Positions 10,210 to 22,779 of a DNA stretch of 64,000 nucleotides are shown here, in pieces. The notes below the pieces were generated by a model. It made no database searches. It worked only from the letters and a program-made list of their open reading frames with translations, and was not told where the DNA came from. The stretch lies in NCBI GenBank assembly GCA_947685225.1, contig CANTUV010000012.1, positions 2,480,001 to 2,544,000 on the forward strand, in the 5' to 3' direction. Positions within the stretch are counted from its first letter, which is position 1. Every line of letters starts with the position of its first letter. The DNA is from Garcia nutans (taxonomy: Eukaryota > Streptophyta > Magnoliopsida > Malpighiales > Euphorbiaceae). The translations under genes and the position numbers were made by a program.

Positions 10210-11580
10210 ATACTATATATATATATTATATTACGTAACACACACATATATCTATATTACGTATATATTAAACACCATTTAAGTTAATACTATATAATTT
10301 TGACATAAAACTATATAGTTTTACTTTGTATTATATAATATTTTTAATTCTTTTATACATTAAAGATCATTCAAGTTAAAACTACATAGTTTTATCTTGT
10401 ATTATATAATATATTTAATATTTTATACATATAACCCTAAAATCTTCTATTCACCATCCAATTCCCGCTGCCTCTGCTTCTCCCAAAGACAACAACAAAT
10501 TCTTCTTAAGCTCAAAGACAAACCATATCCACCGCTCACCACCATCGGCTGCTGCCTCTCACCACTGTCATCATCTTCATTCCATTTTGTTTAGATTACC
10601 TGGTAGATTCAATTTTCCTTTGTTTTATTTTCAACGATTATGGGCAATTTATATTTGCTATTGATTTTATTGTTTTAAGTTTCGGTTTTGAGAACTCTTT
10701 TTTTTTTTTAAGTTTAAGTTTTCAACGATTATGGGAAATCGGAAATTTAAGTTTTGAGAACTCTTTTTTTTTTTTTCATTTTTTTCAATTTTTAATTTTT
10801 GCATTAGGTTTGTCTTAGTTAGATTTATGATTTTAGAAAAAGAAAAGGCTAAAAAGAATTGACTTCCTACACTAATTTTCTTGATTGTATTTTTTTCCAA
10901 GATCGATGAACTAGTATGTATATTTTTTTTGCTGATAGTTTCTCTCACTATTAGTTTGCTGGGGTCTATTTTGATAACATAATCTCATACCTGAGTTTTT
11001 AATCATGAAGTTTTGTGCAGATATAGGAAAGTGAACATTTGTCTTTGCTGGAAAAGAATATTAGATATATATATATTTTTTAAATTTGTCTAAACACTTC
11101 AAAATGCATGAGAAATATAGCACTTTATTTACTAATATAATCCTCAGCTCCATGGACATATCTGTTGCAAATATTATTGAAATAATAGAATTTGATGGAA
11201 TATGTCGCCATAAAAAAAATAAAGAAACAACACTTGAAACTACGCCTGCAACATTTACATAATAGATTTCTCATTTGAATCAACAATATTGATTTGCAGT
11301 ATAAACACAATCATGGAGTTGGAATACAAACAAGTGGGTTCAATTTCTTCAAAACAAGACCATACTTAAATCAAGGTTGGAACCCTCCTGCAATTTCTAC
11401 TCAAGATGTCAAGAGTGTAAGGCTTGCTACTGCATAGATAAATAATTGTTGTGCTTAGTTTTTCTTATCGTCTTTATTCTAATTTGTGTATTCATTGATG
11501 GTACTCAAAAACTTGTGAGAGAGTGAAAAATATATTAGACAATTTACATCTTGTTGCATTTTAAATTTATTATCTTAAAT
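10210..11580. other. Intergenic DNA with a tandem duplication, no gene supported
   Basis: At 10429-10600 a C-rich stretch looks like a transcribed leader or short exon, but the open frame there ends without a recognisable domain. Bases 10625-10780 hold a tandem duplication (listed separately). At 11100-11450 the sequence is less AT-biased but open frames are short and unrecognised. Nothing firmer could be supported. Confidence 0.4.
10628..10783. repeat. Imperfect tandem duplication, about 80-100 bp unit
   Basis: Two copies of a block running from TTTTCAACGATTATGGG through TTTTGAGAACTC to a poly-T run. The first runs from about 10628 to 10710, the second from about 10718 to 10783. The poly-T lengths differ. 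Confidence 0.6.
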
Positions 11581-11765
11581 GGGTAATTAAACGGGTATCG
11601 GGTCATGAACGGATAATATTAATCGGGTTTTGGATGGGTACATGTGATAAAAATATAATTTATAAATGGGTTTGGGACATGTATGAACATTGACTTATTA
11701 ATCGGGTTCGAGAATAAATAGGGCACTTTTTGCAGGCATTCTACTCATTGCCACTCTTATCTACA
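11580..11765. mobile_element. hAT-type MITE fragment
   Basis: The stretch is rich in CGGGT motifs (ACGGGTATCGGGTC, ATCGGGTTTTGGATGGG, ATCGGGTTCGAG) and ends CATTGCCACTCTTA, similar to the terminus of Ac-like hAT MITEs. A clear left terminus and a duplication were not found, so this is a partial element. Confidence 0.35.
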
Positions 11766-12369
11766 ACTATACTTACAAGCTCTAAATTAGGAAAAAAAAA
11801 AAAAAGTCAAGTAACTAGAATGGAAAGATTTCTTAAAATTGGGCATGCAAATAAGAATCTTTAAAACAAGGTTTTGAGGATTGTAAAATTTCTATAGCAA
11901 ACTATAATAATTTCATAGATTACGTATTGAAGGCTAGTTTTTTTTAGAATATTTCTGGGTTGATGGTGATGATCCTTTCTCTGTTCTTCTTTTTCTTTTT
12001 AAACTTCTTGCCTCTTCTTTTTTGGCCCCATTCTCTAATAGTGCAACATGCAACTAGTTGTGGTTTCCTATTTTTCAGCCACTATCCATAATCGATTAAC
12101 CGTTGGCACCAACCCCTTTCTCTGGGCTCTTTTTATTTTCTTTGGGCATTTACACTTTCGGCCTGATGCATTTTGGGATGCAAACAACAATTAACATAAC
12201 TGATGTAAAATATTATATATCATGTATATATATTTATAAAATATTAATAGATATATATATTAATAAATTATATAATTAGATTTATTTTATATTAATATAT
12301 TAAATTCATAGAAAAATAATTAATTCTAATTTATTTTAAATTTATTTTGAATTTGTTTTAATTTTTTTA

Positions 12370-12700
12370 ATATATAATAGTTAAAAGTACATGGCTTGGG
12401 TTCAAAAAAATTAAGTAGTATAATAGTATGTTTTCTTTATTAAGAATAATTGAAGATATTAATATGAATATTTCTCTTTATCTCTTTAATCATCTTATCT
12501 TGTCTTCTAATCATGTTATCTTATTTTTTAAATTATTTTATCACTTTAAATTATTTGTAAGGCTTAATATATATGAAGAAAAAGAAGTAATAAATTTATA
12601 AATTATTTCTCTCTAAATTACTTCTTAAAATAATTAGCTTTTATTTTTCATTTTCTTTTAATTATCTATAATTTTATCATTAATTATATAACACATTACC
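12370..12700 (+). repeat. Probable 5' LTR of copia element A
   Basis: About 330 bases with GTACATGGCTTGGGTTC near the left and AACACATTACCAGTATAATT near 12690. The latter resembles the ACACGTTATCAGCAC-type end and leader of a common plant copia lineage. It lies about 950 bp upstream of the gag start at 13653. The matching 3' LTR was not found and the exact left end is unclear. Confidence 0.4.
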
Positions 12701-13652
12701 AGTATAATTATTCTACATCATTTATCTTAATTTGATTTCGATCTTATTTCATAAAAGCTAATATTCATATATTATTCATGTTTATTTTAAATATATTTAT
12801 TCACTTGTTATATTTAAATTAATAATTTACTAAAATTTTGAGTGTTAATATACTACTATATAAATATATTTTTGCAATTGGTAAAATAAAAAAAATTCTA
12901 TGATTATAATTTTTATACATAAATTATAATTTTTAAATTTAGTTAATATATATGATTTATTTTATAATTTATAGGTTTTATGTATATAACTCTTCTTACA
13001 CATGTTAATCATCTTTATAAGATTTTATTTAATGTTCATGTCAAAGAGAATCTTGAATAGCTATAATAATGATGATGATGATGATAAAAAATAAAATAAA
13101 TAAATAAATAAAAACTCTTGACTATAACATATTATAATTTTAATTATACAATTATTTTTATTTATATATATATAATAATAAAATAATATAAGTGTCATAT
13201 AAGTAAAAAATTAAAATTATACACTTGTTGCATATATATATATTATATACTTATTACATATAAACTTTATATTGTTATAATTTTATAATAATAAATATAT
13301 AAATGCTACATATTAACAAAATAATTATGTTTCCACTTAATTAAATAACATATATGCTTACACTCATAATTTTATATTTTTATCATCTTATATTAGTTTA
13401 TACATCTATATATGCATTAATTCATTCATAATTTTTCTTCTTTTAACATATTTTGAATTATTAATATTAATTATATTTATTTCTATTTATGAAAATTCAT
13501 GAATTATACAATATTGATAGAAACATTAGATAAATAAATTATATAATTTATATCTTTTACTTGATGTAATATAATTTATTATTACTTTACATAAAATATT
13601 AAAAATAAAATTTAGTAACTAACAATAATTTTATTATATAGTGATCTACATG
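12701..13652. other. AT-rich untranslated leader of copia A, with microsatellites
   Basis: Almost entirely A/T, with a (GAT)n/(AAAT)n stretch at about 13070-13110 and TA runs. No coding signal. Confidence 0.4.
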
Positions 13653-14690
13653 ATGTCAAACTTCACAAAGCTTGAGTTTATTGTACTTGATATATCGGAA
13701 AATAATTATTTACCTTGGATTGATGCTGAGATTCATTTTGATGCTATGAATCTTGAAAATACAATTCAAGAAAAAAATGATGCATCCCTGTAGAATCGAG
13801 CAAAAACAATGATATTCCTTTTGTCATCATCTCTATGAAGGATTAAAAGTTAAATATTTAACGGTAAATGATCCTTTTGAACTTTAGCAAATTTAAAAGA
13901 AAAATTTGATCATAAAAAAAACGGTTATCCTTCCAAAATTTCGCAATGATTGGATTCACTTTGTGATTCTAAAATTTTAAAACTGTTAATGAATATAATT
14001 CTGCCGTCTTTAAGATTATTTCTCTACTAAAATTATATGGTGAGAAGATCACTGATCAAGACTTGTTAAAAAAAACTTAAATTTTTATGCCTCAAATATG
14101 ATCCTATAGCAGCAATATAGAGAGCAAGATTTAAAAAAATATTCTGAATTGCTATCATGTCTTGTTGTTGCTGAACAAAATAATAAATTTTTAATGAAAA
14201 ATCATCAATCACGACTAACTTGATCTGAACTATTTCCTAAAGCGAATGTTATAAAGATAAATAAGTCTGAACGAATTCAAAATTATAAATGCGGTAGCGG
14301 TCGCAGTCGTGGCCGTGGTAGAAGTTGTGGTAGAGGTGATAATTATAATAATTATCAAAGCTGTAAAAGTCACCAAAATGGAAATTTTGGAAAGATTAAT
14401 GATCATAGTAAGAAAAACGATAAAGAAAAGAATTTGCAAAATAAAAATGAAGAAAATATCTGTTATAAATGTAGCATGAAAGGACACTGGTTTCGTATAT
14501 ATCGTACATTTAAACATCTTGTGGATCTTTACCAAGCTTCTAAAGAAAAAGAAAAAAATACGAAGATTAATTTTTTTGAACATAATGGTCCAATTGATTT
14601 CACACACCTTGATGTTTCAAACTTCTTTGAAAATACTGATTAAAAAACTGATATTTTGATGATTGATGAAAATTCTCATTTTGATGTCCA
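13653..14690 (+). pseudogene. Ty1/copia element A: gag remnant
   Basis: The ATG at 13653 opens a frame reading MSNFTKLEFIVLDISENNYL and then ...DAEIHFDAMNLENTIQEKN, the typical start of a plant copia gag. The frame is broken early (stop near 13792) and resumes in pieces. A zinc knuckle near 14458-14505 reads CYKCSMKGHWFRIYR, with the final Cys changed to Tyr, followed by the family-typical KHLVDLYQASKEKEK. Before it is an Arg/Gly-rich stretch. The gag would package element RNA in virus-like particles; this copy cannot be functional. Confidence 0.8.
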
Positions 14691-14869
14691 TATTGATTAA
14701 TGTATTTTTCAAATCACATATTTTTATTTGTTTATTTTTTAAGTGTGTTAATTTCAATATTAAGTGTGTTTTTATTTTTAATATCTAAGTATATTTTATT
14801 TTTAATTTTATCTCTATGCACTTTATAAAAATATATTAAATAAAATATTATAACTCATTTATAATATTT

Positions 14870-16447
14870 TTATTTTGAAGAAAATAAAATTATTCAGTCA
14901 CTTAGTTGCTGCTAATGGAGATTTATGTCTAACAGACAACGCAACAACGCATATTATTCTAAAAGATAAAACATATTTTTCTTATATTCAATTAGCTAAG
15001 GCTAATATTAATAGAATTTCTGGTGCTGCAAATTTTATTGAAGATTTTGGAAGAGCCCTTATCATGTTATCCAAAGGCACAAAATTAGTAATAAATGATG
15101 CATTGCTATATCGTAAGTCAAAAGAAATCTTTTAAGTTTTAGAAATATATATCTCAATGGTTATCATATTGAAACAAAAGATGAAAACAATAAAAAATAT
15201 CTTTATATTATATCTACAATCTCAGGAAAGAAGCATATAATGGAAATATTATCAGCATTTTCTTTTGAATTATATTTCACATATATAAATCCAATAAAGT
15301 CTAATATTATAATTAATTAAAAGTTAATTAACTTAAAGAATTTTATTCTATTACATGACCAGTTAGGTCATCTTAGTACTATAATGACGAGAAAAATTAT
15401 AAAATATTCATATGAGCACCCTTTAAAGAATCGGAAGATTCTTTCATTAAGTGAATTTTCATGTGTTGCTTGTATTAAAAAAAATTAATTACTAGGACAT
15501 CTTAAAATAAAATTGGATTTGAATCTCCTTAATTTTAGAATGAATTCATAAAGATATATGTGGGCTTATCATTTCATCTTGTGGTTATTTTCAATATTTT
15601 ATGGTTTTAATAGATACTTTTACAAGATGGTCATATATTTATTTATTGTTTACTCGCAATATTGCATTTGCAAGATTATTAGCACAAATTATTAAATTAC
15701 GAGCATAATTTTCAGACTATACAATTATGAAAATTCATCTTAATAATACAGGAGAATTTATACCCCAAACATTTAATGATATTGTATATCAATTGGGATT
15801 ACAGTTAAGCATTTTGTAGCTTACACTCATACACAAAATGGTTTAGCAGATTCTTTTTAAAAATGACTTTAGTTAATTGATAAACCATTACATATGAGGA
15901 TAAAACTACCTAGTTTAGCTTGGAAATATGTTATATTATATGCAACAACACTAATTAAAATTAGATCAACTGTTTATCATGAATTCTCTCCATTATAACT
16001 TGTATCTGGTCATAACCTAATATTTTTCATTTGATAAATTTTTATTGTGCAGTATATGTTCCAATTGCTCCACCACAATGTACAAAAATAGGCCCATAAA
16101 GAATACTGAGAATTTATGTTGGTTTTGAATCACCATCAATTATAAGGTATCTTGAACTAATGACATATGATATTTTTATAGCATAATTTACTAATTGTTA
16201 ATTTGATGAGACTGTGTTCCCCGTATTAGGAAAAGAAAAAGAAAAGTTTAAAAAATAAGATATTTCATGGAATGCATCATCAATCTCTTATTATGATTCT
16301 CGAACAAATAGAAGTGAGCTTGAAATTAAGAAAATTATTCATTTGTAAAATATTATAAATCAGTTACCAGATATATTCATTGATACAAAAAAGGATAACT
16401 AGGTCGCATATATCAGCATTAAATGCTCCTGCTCGAATTGATATTGC
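14870..16447 (+). pseudogene. Ty1/copia element A: protease, integrase and start of RT region
   Basis: The frame starting near 14875 gives a protease-like segment in which the usual DSGAT reads DNATTHIIL, then pre-integrase sequence (LHDQLGHLS near 15350), a degraded integrase core with many stops (15500-15900), the conserved post-core pieces YHEFSP and AIYVPIAPPQ-like sequence (about 15970-16080), and finally the integrase-to-RT linker SALNAPARIDIANEKS at 16400-16447. At that point homology ends, because an oppositely oriented copia fragment begins. No reverse transcriptase is present. Confidence 0.75.
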
Positions 16448-17276
16448 AAATGAAAAATCTATCATCATCATCACTCTTTTCATCATTTGACCTCTCAACT
16501 TTCTTGATGGCTTTGAGAGCAATTTCTTTCCTCTTATCTTTCTCACCTTGGTCTTCTTCTTTTTCGGTGTGCAATTCAAAGGTGAGTAATTTTTTCACAA
16601 GCTCATTGGCTCTCAAAGAGCTAAGGTCATAAGCTTCTTCAATTAAAGAAACCTTTGATTCAAAACTCTTCTTGGCTTTAAGTACCCTCAATATTTTGCT
16701 ATTGACATCACCTTGGTCATAGACCTTGCCATATTTCTTTAGGTCATTGATAATAGCAAGCACTCGATTTGTCATATCGGTGACATTTTTGTTGGGCTAC
16801 ATCTTGAATAGCTCATACTCATGCATAAGCATTTGGATCTTAGTGAATCTCACTTGAGTAGTGCCCCCATGATAGTTCTCAAGAGTTTTTCAAATGCTAT
16901 ATGCACAAGTAAAATGTTGGACTCTTCCGCCTTCTTCTCTTGATATTGAATTCATCAAGATGGAGACTGTCTTATTGTTCTTGTAGAGAGCCCTTTCTTG
17001 AGTATCACTCTATTGTGCTCTAGGTAGAGACACTTGAATACTATCAACCTCATGAGTAGAAAGATTTCACTCATTTATCACATGTTTCCAAAGCTTAATT
17101 CCCTCATTATAAAGAAATAAATACATTTTATGTTTCCAATAAGAGTAATCGGTTCCATCAAAATAGGGTATAAGAAAGGAATTTAGATTTCTATGTAAAG
17201 GAGCCATGGAATTATAAATAGAAGTTGATCTAGAGGTATTTGTAGGAGTGGTTGCCATTTGAGGATCAACTTTCAC
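16448..17276 (-). pseudogene. Ty1/copia element B: gag remnant
   Basis: On the - strand, a frame beginning near 17258-17276 reads MATTPTNTSRST and continues to PYFDGTDYSYWKHKMYLFL, typical of copia gag. The frame is interrupted and resumes (ORF ending near 16419) with SLIEEAYDLSSLRANELVKK, LTFELHTEKEEDQGEKDKRK and acidic NDEKSDDDDRFF segments, as in UBN2-type gag. It ends abruptly at the junction with element A near 16447, with protease, integrase and RT all missing. Confidence 0.8.
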
Positions 17277-17300
17277 ACTTAAGCTTCTTGAAATTTAGAA

Positions 17301-17312
17301 GCTCTGATACCA
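17301..17312 (-). other. Primer-binding site of copia B
   Basis: The - strand reads TGGTATCAGAGC, complementary to the 3' end of initiator tRNA-Met, two bases inside the LTR end (GGATAACA). It fixes the orientation of element B. Confidence 0.8.
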
Positions 17313-17314
17313 AT

Positions 17315-19173
17315 TGTTATCCTAAACTAGCAACCAAGAGGGGAGGGGGGAATTGGTTGATTTGAGTAGTGATGATGAATTAAAAAATTTGAGTAACAAT
17401 AAGAAGATCAAGATGAAGATAGAGTAGAATAGATAAGAATGAGCATAAAGAGTTTATAGTAGTTCAGATTTACCTCAATCCTACATCTACTTCCTTAACG
17501 ACGTGTTAAGATTCCACTAATCTTGAGTTTTTATAAGCTTAATTCTAGCTTGGTGTTTTCACAAGCTCACACCCAAACTTTCACAAGATTTGAGTTTCTT
17601 TCTCACAATCCAACAAGAGTTTTTCCAATGCTCACTTTAAAATCTAAGTATTTCAAAGTTTACACTCAAACTTACAATGATGTTTAATGCTTACACTCAA
17701 CACTCAATGAATACAAGTTATAGATTTTGATGCAAGAAAATGAAATATGTTTTTCTTAGCAATTACAATCACAATCATCTTTAAAAATGAAGTTTCTTGT
17801 GATATTTATAACATTCAAGTCTTCAACTAGCTATTAGAGATGAGAGCCAACATATTTGATTCTTATCTCCCATTTTAATTATTGTCTGGAGCAACTTTAT
17901 AGTAGGACTGCAACTAGTCTAGTCAGCTCGAGCTCTGTACGGTCGAACTTGTCCTTTTTCTGAAAAAAGTTCTTCAATGGCTTGTATACATGGCTTCCAA
18001 TAATTGATTGGATAAGTAACAACTATATTTTTTTGAATCCCATTTCATTGGTACTGTAAAAATGACTCCGGTTAATCTGATTATAGTATGCTGAGATTTT
18101 GGGAGTACCAGTGCCCTTGTTCCCTTTTGGAACTTTATTGGATTTTTGGCTCTAGCTCGGTTTGGTTGGTCCAAGGGTAGTATGCTGAAACTTTTGGAGT
18201 ACCAAAGACCATGAACTTTGCTAGATGTTTTGAGGATTTAACTCAGCTTTGTTATGGTCAGACAGATCGGTGGTTCGGCCATGACAGATAGAATATTCAT
18301 AATGTGGGAGTGACACTAAGCATGAGACTTACTAATTCCTTTGGCTTGAGCTCGGTATGGTCAGCACATACTTTGTCCGCATAACTCGTGCTTTGGTCCA
18401 ATCAGCTCGATTTTGGAATGTCTTGCTCTTGTCACTAGGGGTGGACACAATTCAGTTAACCGACCTGTAGTTTAATTCAGTCGATTTAGTCGAAGAGTTT
18501 AGATTATTTTGATTTTTAGTTCGATTAATGGTTAACTAATTTGGTTCGGTCGATTAATCGTTTAGCCAAAAATTTTAAAAAATATATTTTTTAATTTTTT
18601 TAATTTTTTGTTTAAATATTTAATTATATAAATTTTTATTATAAATATAAATTTTTATTAAAAAATAAAATTATATTTTGGTTTATTTTTTAATATATTT
18701 TGTTTAGTTATTTAATTATATTAATATTTTTATTAAAAATATATATTTTTAATATAAAATAAAAAATCGATCAGTTTAGTTAATTAACCGAACTGACCAA
18801 AATCGATCGAAATTAAAAATCGGTCAGTTCGATTGAAATAATTAATGGTCGAAACAATCGGTCAAATTGAAGTTCAGAATGCCCACCCCTACTTGTCACC
18901 TTGTTTGTGGTACGCTTGTCAGTTCGATATGGGTGAGATCAAACTAGCTTCTAGTCTGTCAACTTAGTAAAGGTACTGTCATGCTCGAGCTTGGTATGAT
19001 CTTCTTCGCTTAAGTTCGGTTTTTGAGTCCGGTCGGCCTAGCTCCTGGGCCGGTCAGGCTCTTTGAGGTTTCTATAAAAATAAAAGTCCTGCAAAATATA
19101 ACTTGATATAAATATTAGTCCTATTAAATTTGATTGTCCAAGATCAAAATAGAGACCAATTATTTGATTAACA
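17315..19173 (-). repeat. 5' LTR of copia B (about 1.4 kb without the nested MITE)
   Basis: On the - strand the LTR would start TGTTAATCAAATAATTGG at 19173 and end GGATAACA at 17315, right next to the primer-binding site; TG...CA ends fit. Its interior has degenerate GAGCTCGGT-TGGTC motifs between about 17925 and 19060, and it is split by a 456-bp hAT MITE. No second LTR is in the window. Confidence 0.5.
18436..18891. mobile_element. hAT-type MITE, 456 bp, perfect 8-bp duplication
   Basis: Terminal inverted repeats TAGGGGTGGACA and the inverse of TGCCCACCCCTA bound an AT-rich interior with repeated CGATTAA/GTTAACCGA motifs. The 8-bp direct duplication CTTGTCAC lies at 18428-18435 and 18892-18899, without mismatch. 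The size, ends and 8-bp duplication are those of hAT non-autonomous elements. It lies inside the copia B LTR and is therefore younger. Confidence 0.9.
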
Positions 19174-20800
19174 TAAACAATTAATAAATAATTAAAAAAT
19201 AAAAACAGACATAAAGTAGAAAAGGAATTTTTTTTTTGCTATTATTTGAACATGAGATAATTTAGAGAGAGTTAGAGTGATTTTACTATTAAATTTACTG
19301 TCTACGACTGCTTTATTGTTTCTTTAAAAAATATATAAATTAATGAATATTATACATATATATATATATATAAATTATCTAACTAAATCAATGGAGAGAG
19401 AGAGAAAGTGGTTTGACCAATCACTATTAGTATCCAAGAACATATTCATATTTTGAGAGAGAGAGAGACAGTGGGCTTAATCGATTATTATTATTATTAT
19501 TGTTATTATTATTATTATTATTATTTATCATAATATTATTGCATAAAAAAGTGTAACATGTGTTTAATTATTATTAAAAACTATTTAATTATTTGCATAT
19601 CATTATTTTTAAATAAAATTTGTTAATAATTTGATCTTTATTATTTGTATGGATCAATTTTAACATATATTATTAATTTACATATTATGAAAAATATTTA
19701 TTTTTTATTTTATTTTGATCCGATTTATTCCATTTCATTGAGTTTGTTAATCAATTCGTCCGATTCTACGATTTCAATTGCATTCACGATAGCCGTAGTC
19801 AATTCAAGCTGTTTTATACCGATTTAGCTAATTTTATTTTACCGCGATCAATTCTGATTCTGCAATCGATTTCATGATTTAAAACCCTGTCTTATTACAA
19901 ATTCATCAAGTCCATGAGTTCGATCTAGTGTTGGTGAGTAACCCAACGGAGGGACTTCTTGATTTCTATTTCTTGATAAAGAGAATTGCCTTATAAGATC
20001 TTATTTTGTCTTCAACTTTATATTCCACTTATTAAGCATCAAAATCAATCTTCTTGTTGTGATGAGTCTCACACACACAGTCTCTCTCTCAACCTAAAAA
20101 AAGGATCTTTTCTAAATGGTTCTTTGATCTTTCTGCCGGCCGTATATTTGGGTTCTCAACTTTCCATTTCTTTTACTCAAAACCCATTCATTCTATCATT
20201 ATTGATTTTATCCCATTCTTCAAAATGGGAAAAAGTTTCAGTTTTTGAGTTTGAATTTCTTTTACTTCTAACCTGTAAAGAAAATTTCATTCGTTTTGTT
20301 ATTTTGTTCATTGATTAATTAATTAGTATAACTTTTAAATTGATCTGATTTTTATCCATGAATCATAATTAATGTTTGGATTGGATAATTAAGAAAACCA
20401 TCGTCTGTGTCATCTCCTTCATTTGTCTCAATTGTTATCTTTCTAATTTTTTTTAGAGAATCTTATTGTTTCCAGTACAATATTAGTTGGTGTTTTTTGA
20501 ATTTTAATTTTCAAGAAAGAAAGTGAAATTAGAAAGTGAGAGTTTTGCTATCAGTACTGCCTCCATTTTGCAAAATGAACAGAGGGATAGAGAGAAGTAT
20601 TGATAGAGAGAAGTATTGATTCCATTTGAAAACCCAGGTGGTTATGGAAGAGAGGTGTTTTTCACATTTAATGGGCGTTAATGAAATTGACGGATGTTGG
20701 TTTTTAAATTTTTTTTGAAAAAATAAATTAATAAGAAATATTTTTGCAAAACACAAAAATAACACCCACTCATTTATATTTTAAAATAAAAAACTATAAA
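19174..20800. other. Intergenic DNA, no gene supported
   Basis: Contains a TA run (about 19350-19372) and a TTA/ATT microsatellite (about 19486-19524). From 19650 to 20330 the sequence is less biased and includes an open frame of 110 codons with no recognisable domain. A 16-bp unit AGAGAGAAGTATTGAT is duplicated in tandem near 20588-20620. No gene could be supported. Confidence 0.4.
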
Positions 20801-21599
20801 ATAATTGACACATTAGTAATTTTTCCAGTTGCATTAATCCCAACCGGTTATATGATAGAATTGAAAAGAAAAAAAGTAAATTTATGCACTAATATGCCAA
20901 AAAAGAAAAGTGTGTGATAAAAATAAAAAAAAAAATGAGTAAAGTTTAAGTATGATTTAGTAATTAGGCCATAATTTAATAATAAATGAGAACTTATAAA
21001 AACTTGTCAAAAAAAAAAGCTTAAAATATTGCAAATTACCAATTCAGAAAAACATTTTAAATGTATCAAATTTTTTTTATCAACTTACAAAATTTACCAG
21101 CTTCATATACAAAGTTTATCATTATTAGGTTACTATGTTATTATACATTAAATTTAGACATAATAGCTTTTATAAATTTATAATTACATTATTATAAATT
21201 TTATTATATACTTCTATAATGATAAAAAAAAATCCATAATAAAAATAATAATTAAAAAAAAAGATGTAAATATACCTCCTCACGTTCTCGCGATGGTAAG
21301 TGAAAACACCTGAGTTTTCCCTCATTTTTCTTAGTTTCAGTAAGTGAAAATCTAATGCTACCTTCAGAATGAAACCCAAATTGTCAAATTCTTCATTTGG
21401 CTAATCAGTTATGCAAACAAGATTATTTTTATTTTTTATTTTTTATGTATAAAGTTAATTTATTTTAAACGTATTAGATTGACAATTTATGCTTAATGAC
21501 ATGGTTGTAAAATGTGTATCTTTTATTTGGTAATAAAGTAGTACTGAATATTCTTTCAAAAAAAAAGTATTACTAAATATTAATTTTTGTGCTTTATAT

Positions 21600-22114
21600 T
21601 AACATTATTTGTTTAGATAAATAAGATAAATTCTGTGATGGTTATGAAGTGTCATAAAGGTAACAATGTAAATTATAAAATAAATTTTGCGATATTTATA
21701 TACTGTTGCAAAATAATAATTTAAAATATAAAATAAATTTCACGATAATTATAAACAGTTACAAAAATAATTTTTTATATTTATTATATAAAATATCATG
21801 GCAATTTTAAAGTCCATGAAATATTTATTAAAAAATATAGCAATGGTTATTAGGTCGACGCAATTTTTTTTAATAAATTTAAAATTATTTTTACAATAGT
21901 TATATTTAGAAAAATTTAGCAACGACAGCAAAATCATTACAAAATATTTGCGATTATTATGCCAGCTGTGGGCTAAAATTATCGTAAAATAATTTAACGA
22001 TACCTTTATCTTCGGGGATTTTTAAACCGTTGGAAGAGGTATTTAGCGACCATTAAAACTATAGCTAAATACATTTTGTAAGAATTGTTAAATCTCCTTT
22101 TTTTTTTTTTAGTG
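21600..22114 (-). mobile_element. CACTA-type (En/Spm) transposon end
   Basis: The right boundary reads ...TTTAGTG at 22114, i.e. CACTAAAAA on the - strand. Inside it is subterminal sequence of the CACTA type: GGTCGCTAAATA, AACGGTTTAAAAATC and repeated CG-containing short motifs (TTGCGATA, CACGATAA, GGTCGACGC) scattered in AT-rich DNA. The opposite CACTA end and a 3-bp target duplication were not found. No transposase frame is present, so this is a fragment or non-autonomous element. Confidence 0.5.
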
Positions 22115-22419
22115 ATTTAGTCAACTATGCTATAACAAGTGTTTCAATTCAAAATTTCCTATAATTTTTCAACGCCAAACAGACGATAACTAAGGTCATT
22201 TTGAGGTAAAACAATGAATCTTATGCATTACCTTTTGGGGAACATTGTACTTGATAATGAAGAAATACATAGACACCAAATGGCGATCAGAAAGAATAAC
22301 CATAAAATGAAAGAGTATACCCTCATCAAAGGCTAAAATCCACCTTACATTATAATGTTTGGAACGTATAATTTAAATCTCTTAACGTCGTAAAATACTT
22401 GAGAAACTTTTGCAAAGTC

Positions 22420-22767
22420 AAAAAGTCGAAAATAAGTATTCCATCCAGCTTTCTTCTTTTAGAGTTCCTCCGTATCTAGCAACCCATCAGAACAACTTCC
22501 AATTTTGGCTGCATTTTCTAGTGTCATGAGATTGGGTGGGAAGCCATGGACTTGAATCAAAAAGGGAGACTTGGATAACTATAGTTTCTCCAATGTTTCC
22601 TCTAGTTTCCAGTTATGTAAGAAAAGTAGTGATCCAGAGAGTTCCATGGAGCCCTCTCGTATATCCAATATGCTTCAGCTGCACAGGAGAATACAAAGAC
22701 AAACACATTGGTGCCTTTCTTAGAAATTTTGAACCCCAAGGGAAGTCTCCAAGCTTCGTCTAGGATA
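22420..22767 (-). pseudogene. DUF4283-like protein remnant (LINE-associated)
   Basis: On the - strand from 22767 the translation reads AWRLPLGFKISKKGTNVFVF, then RAPWNSLDHYFSYITGN, and after a frame break a segment like VHGFPPNLMTLENAAKIGS. This order (hydrophobic F-x-F strand, x-x-x-PW-S, then a loop and L-P-x-x-M/L...A..IG) is that of the DUF4283 domain found in plant LINE ORF1-type and related zinc-knuckle proteins. Stops and at least one frameshift are present. No downstream reverse transcriptase was seen. Confidence 0.5.
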
Positions 22768-22779
22768 GACTCTGCAAGC

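Noticed and set aside
14230..14607. 125-codon antisense open frame, Thr/Ile-rich
   Set aside because: It is antisense to the Arg/Gly-rich and zinc-knuckle part of copia A gag; its low-complexity composition reflects that.
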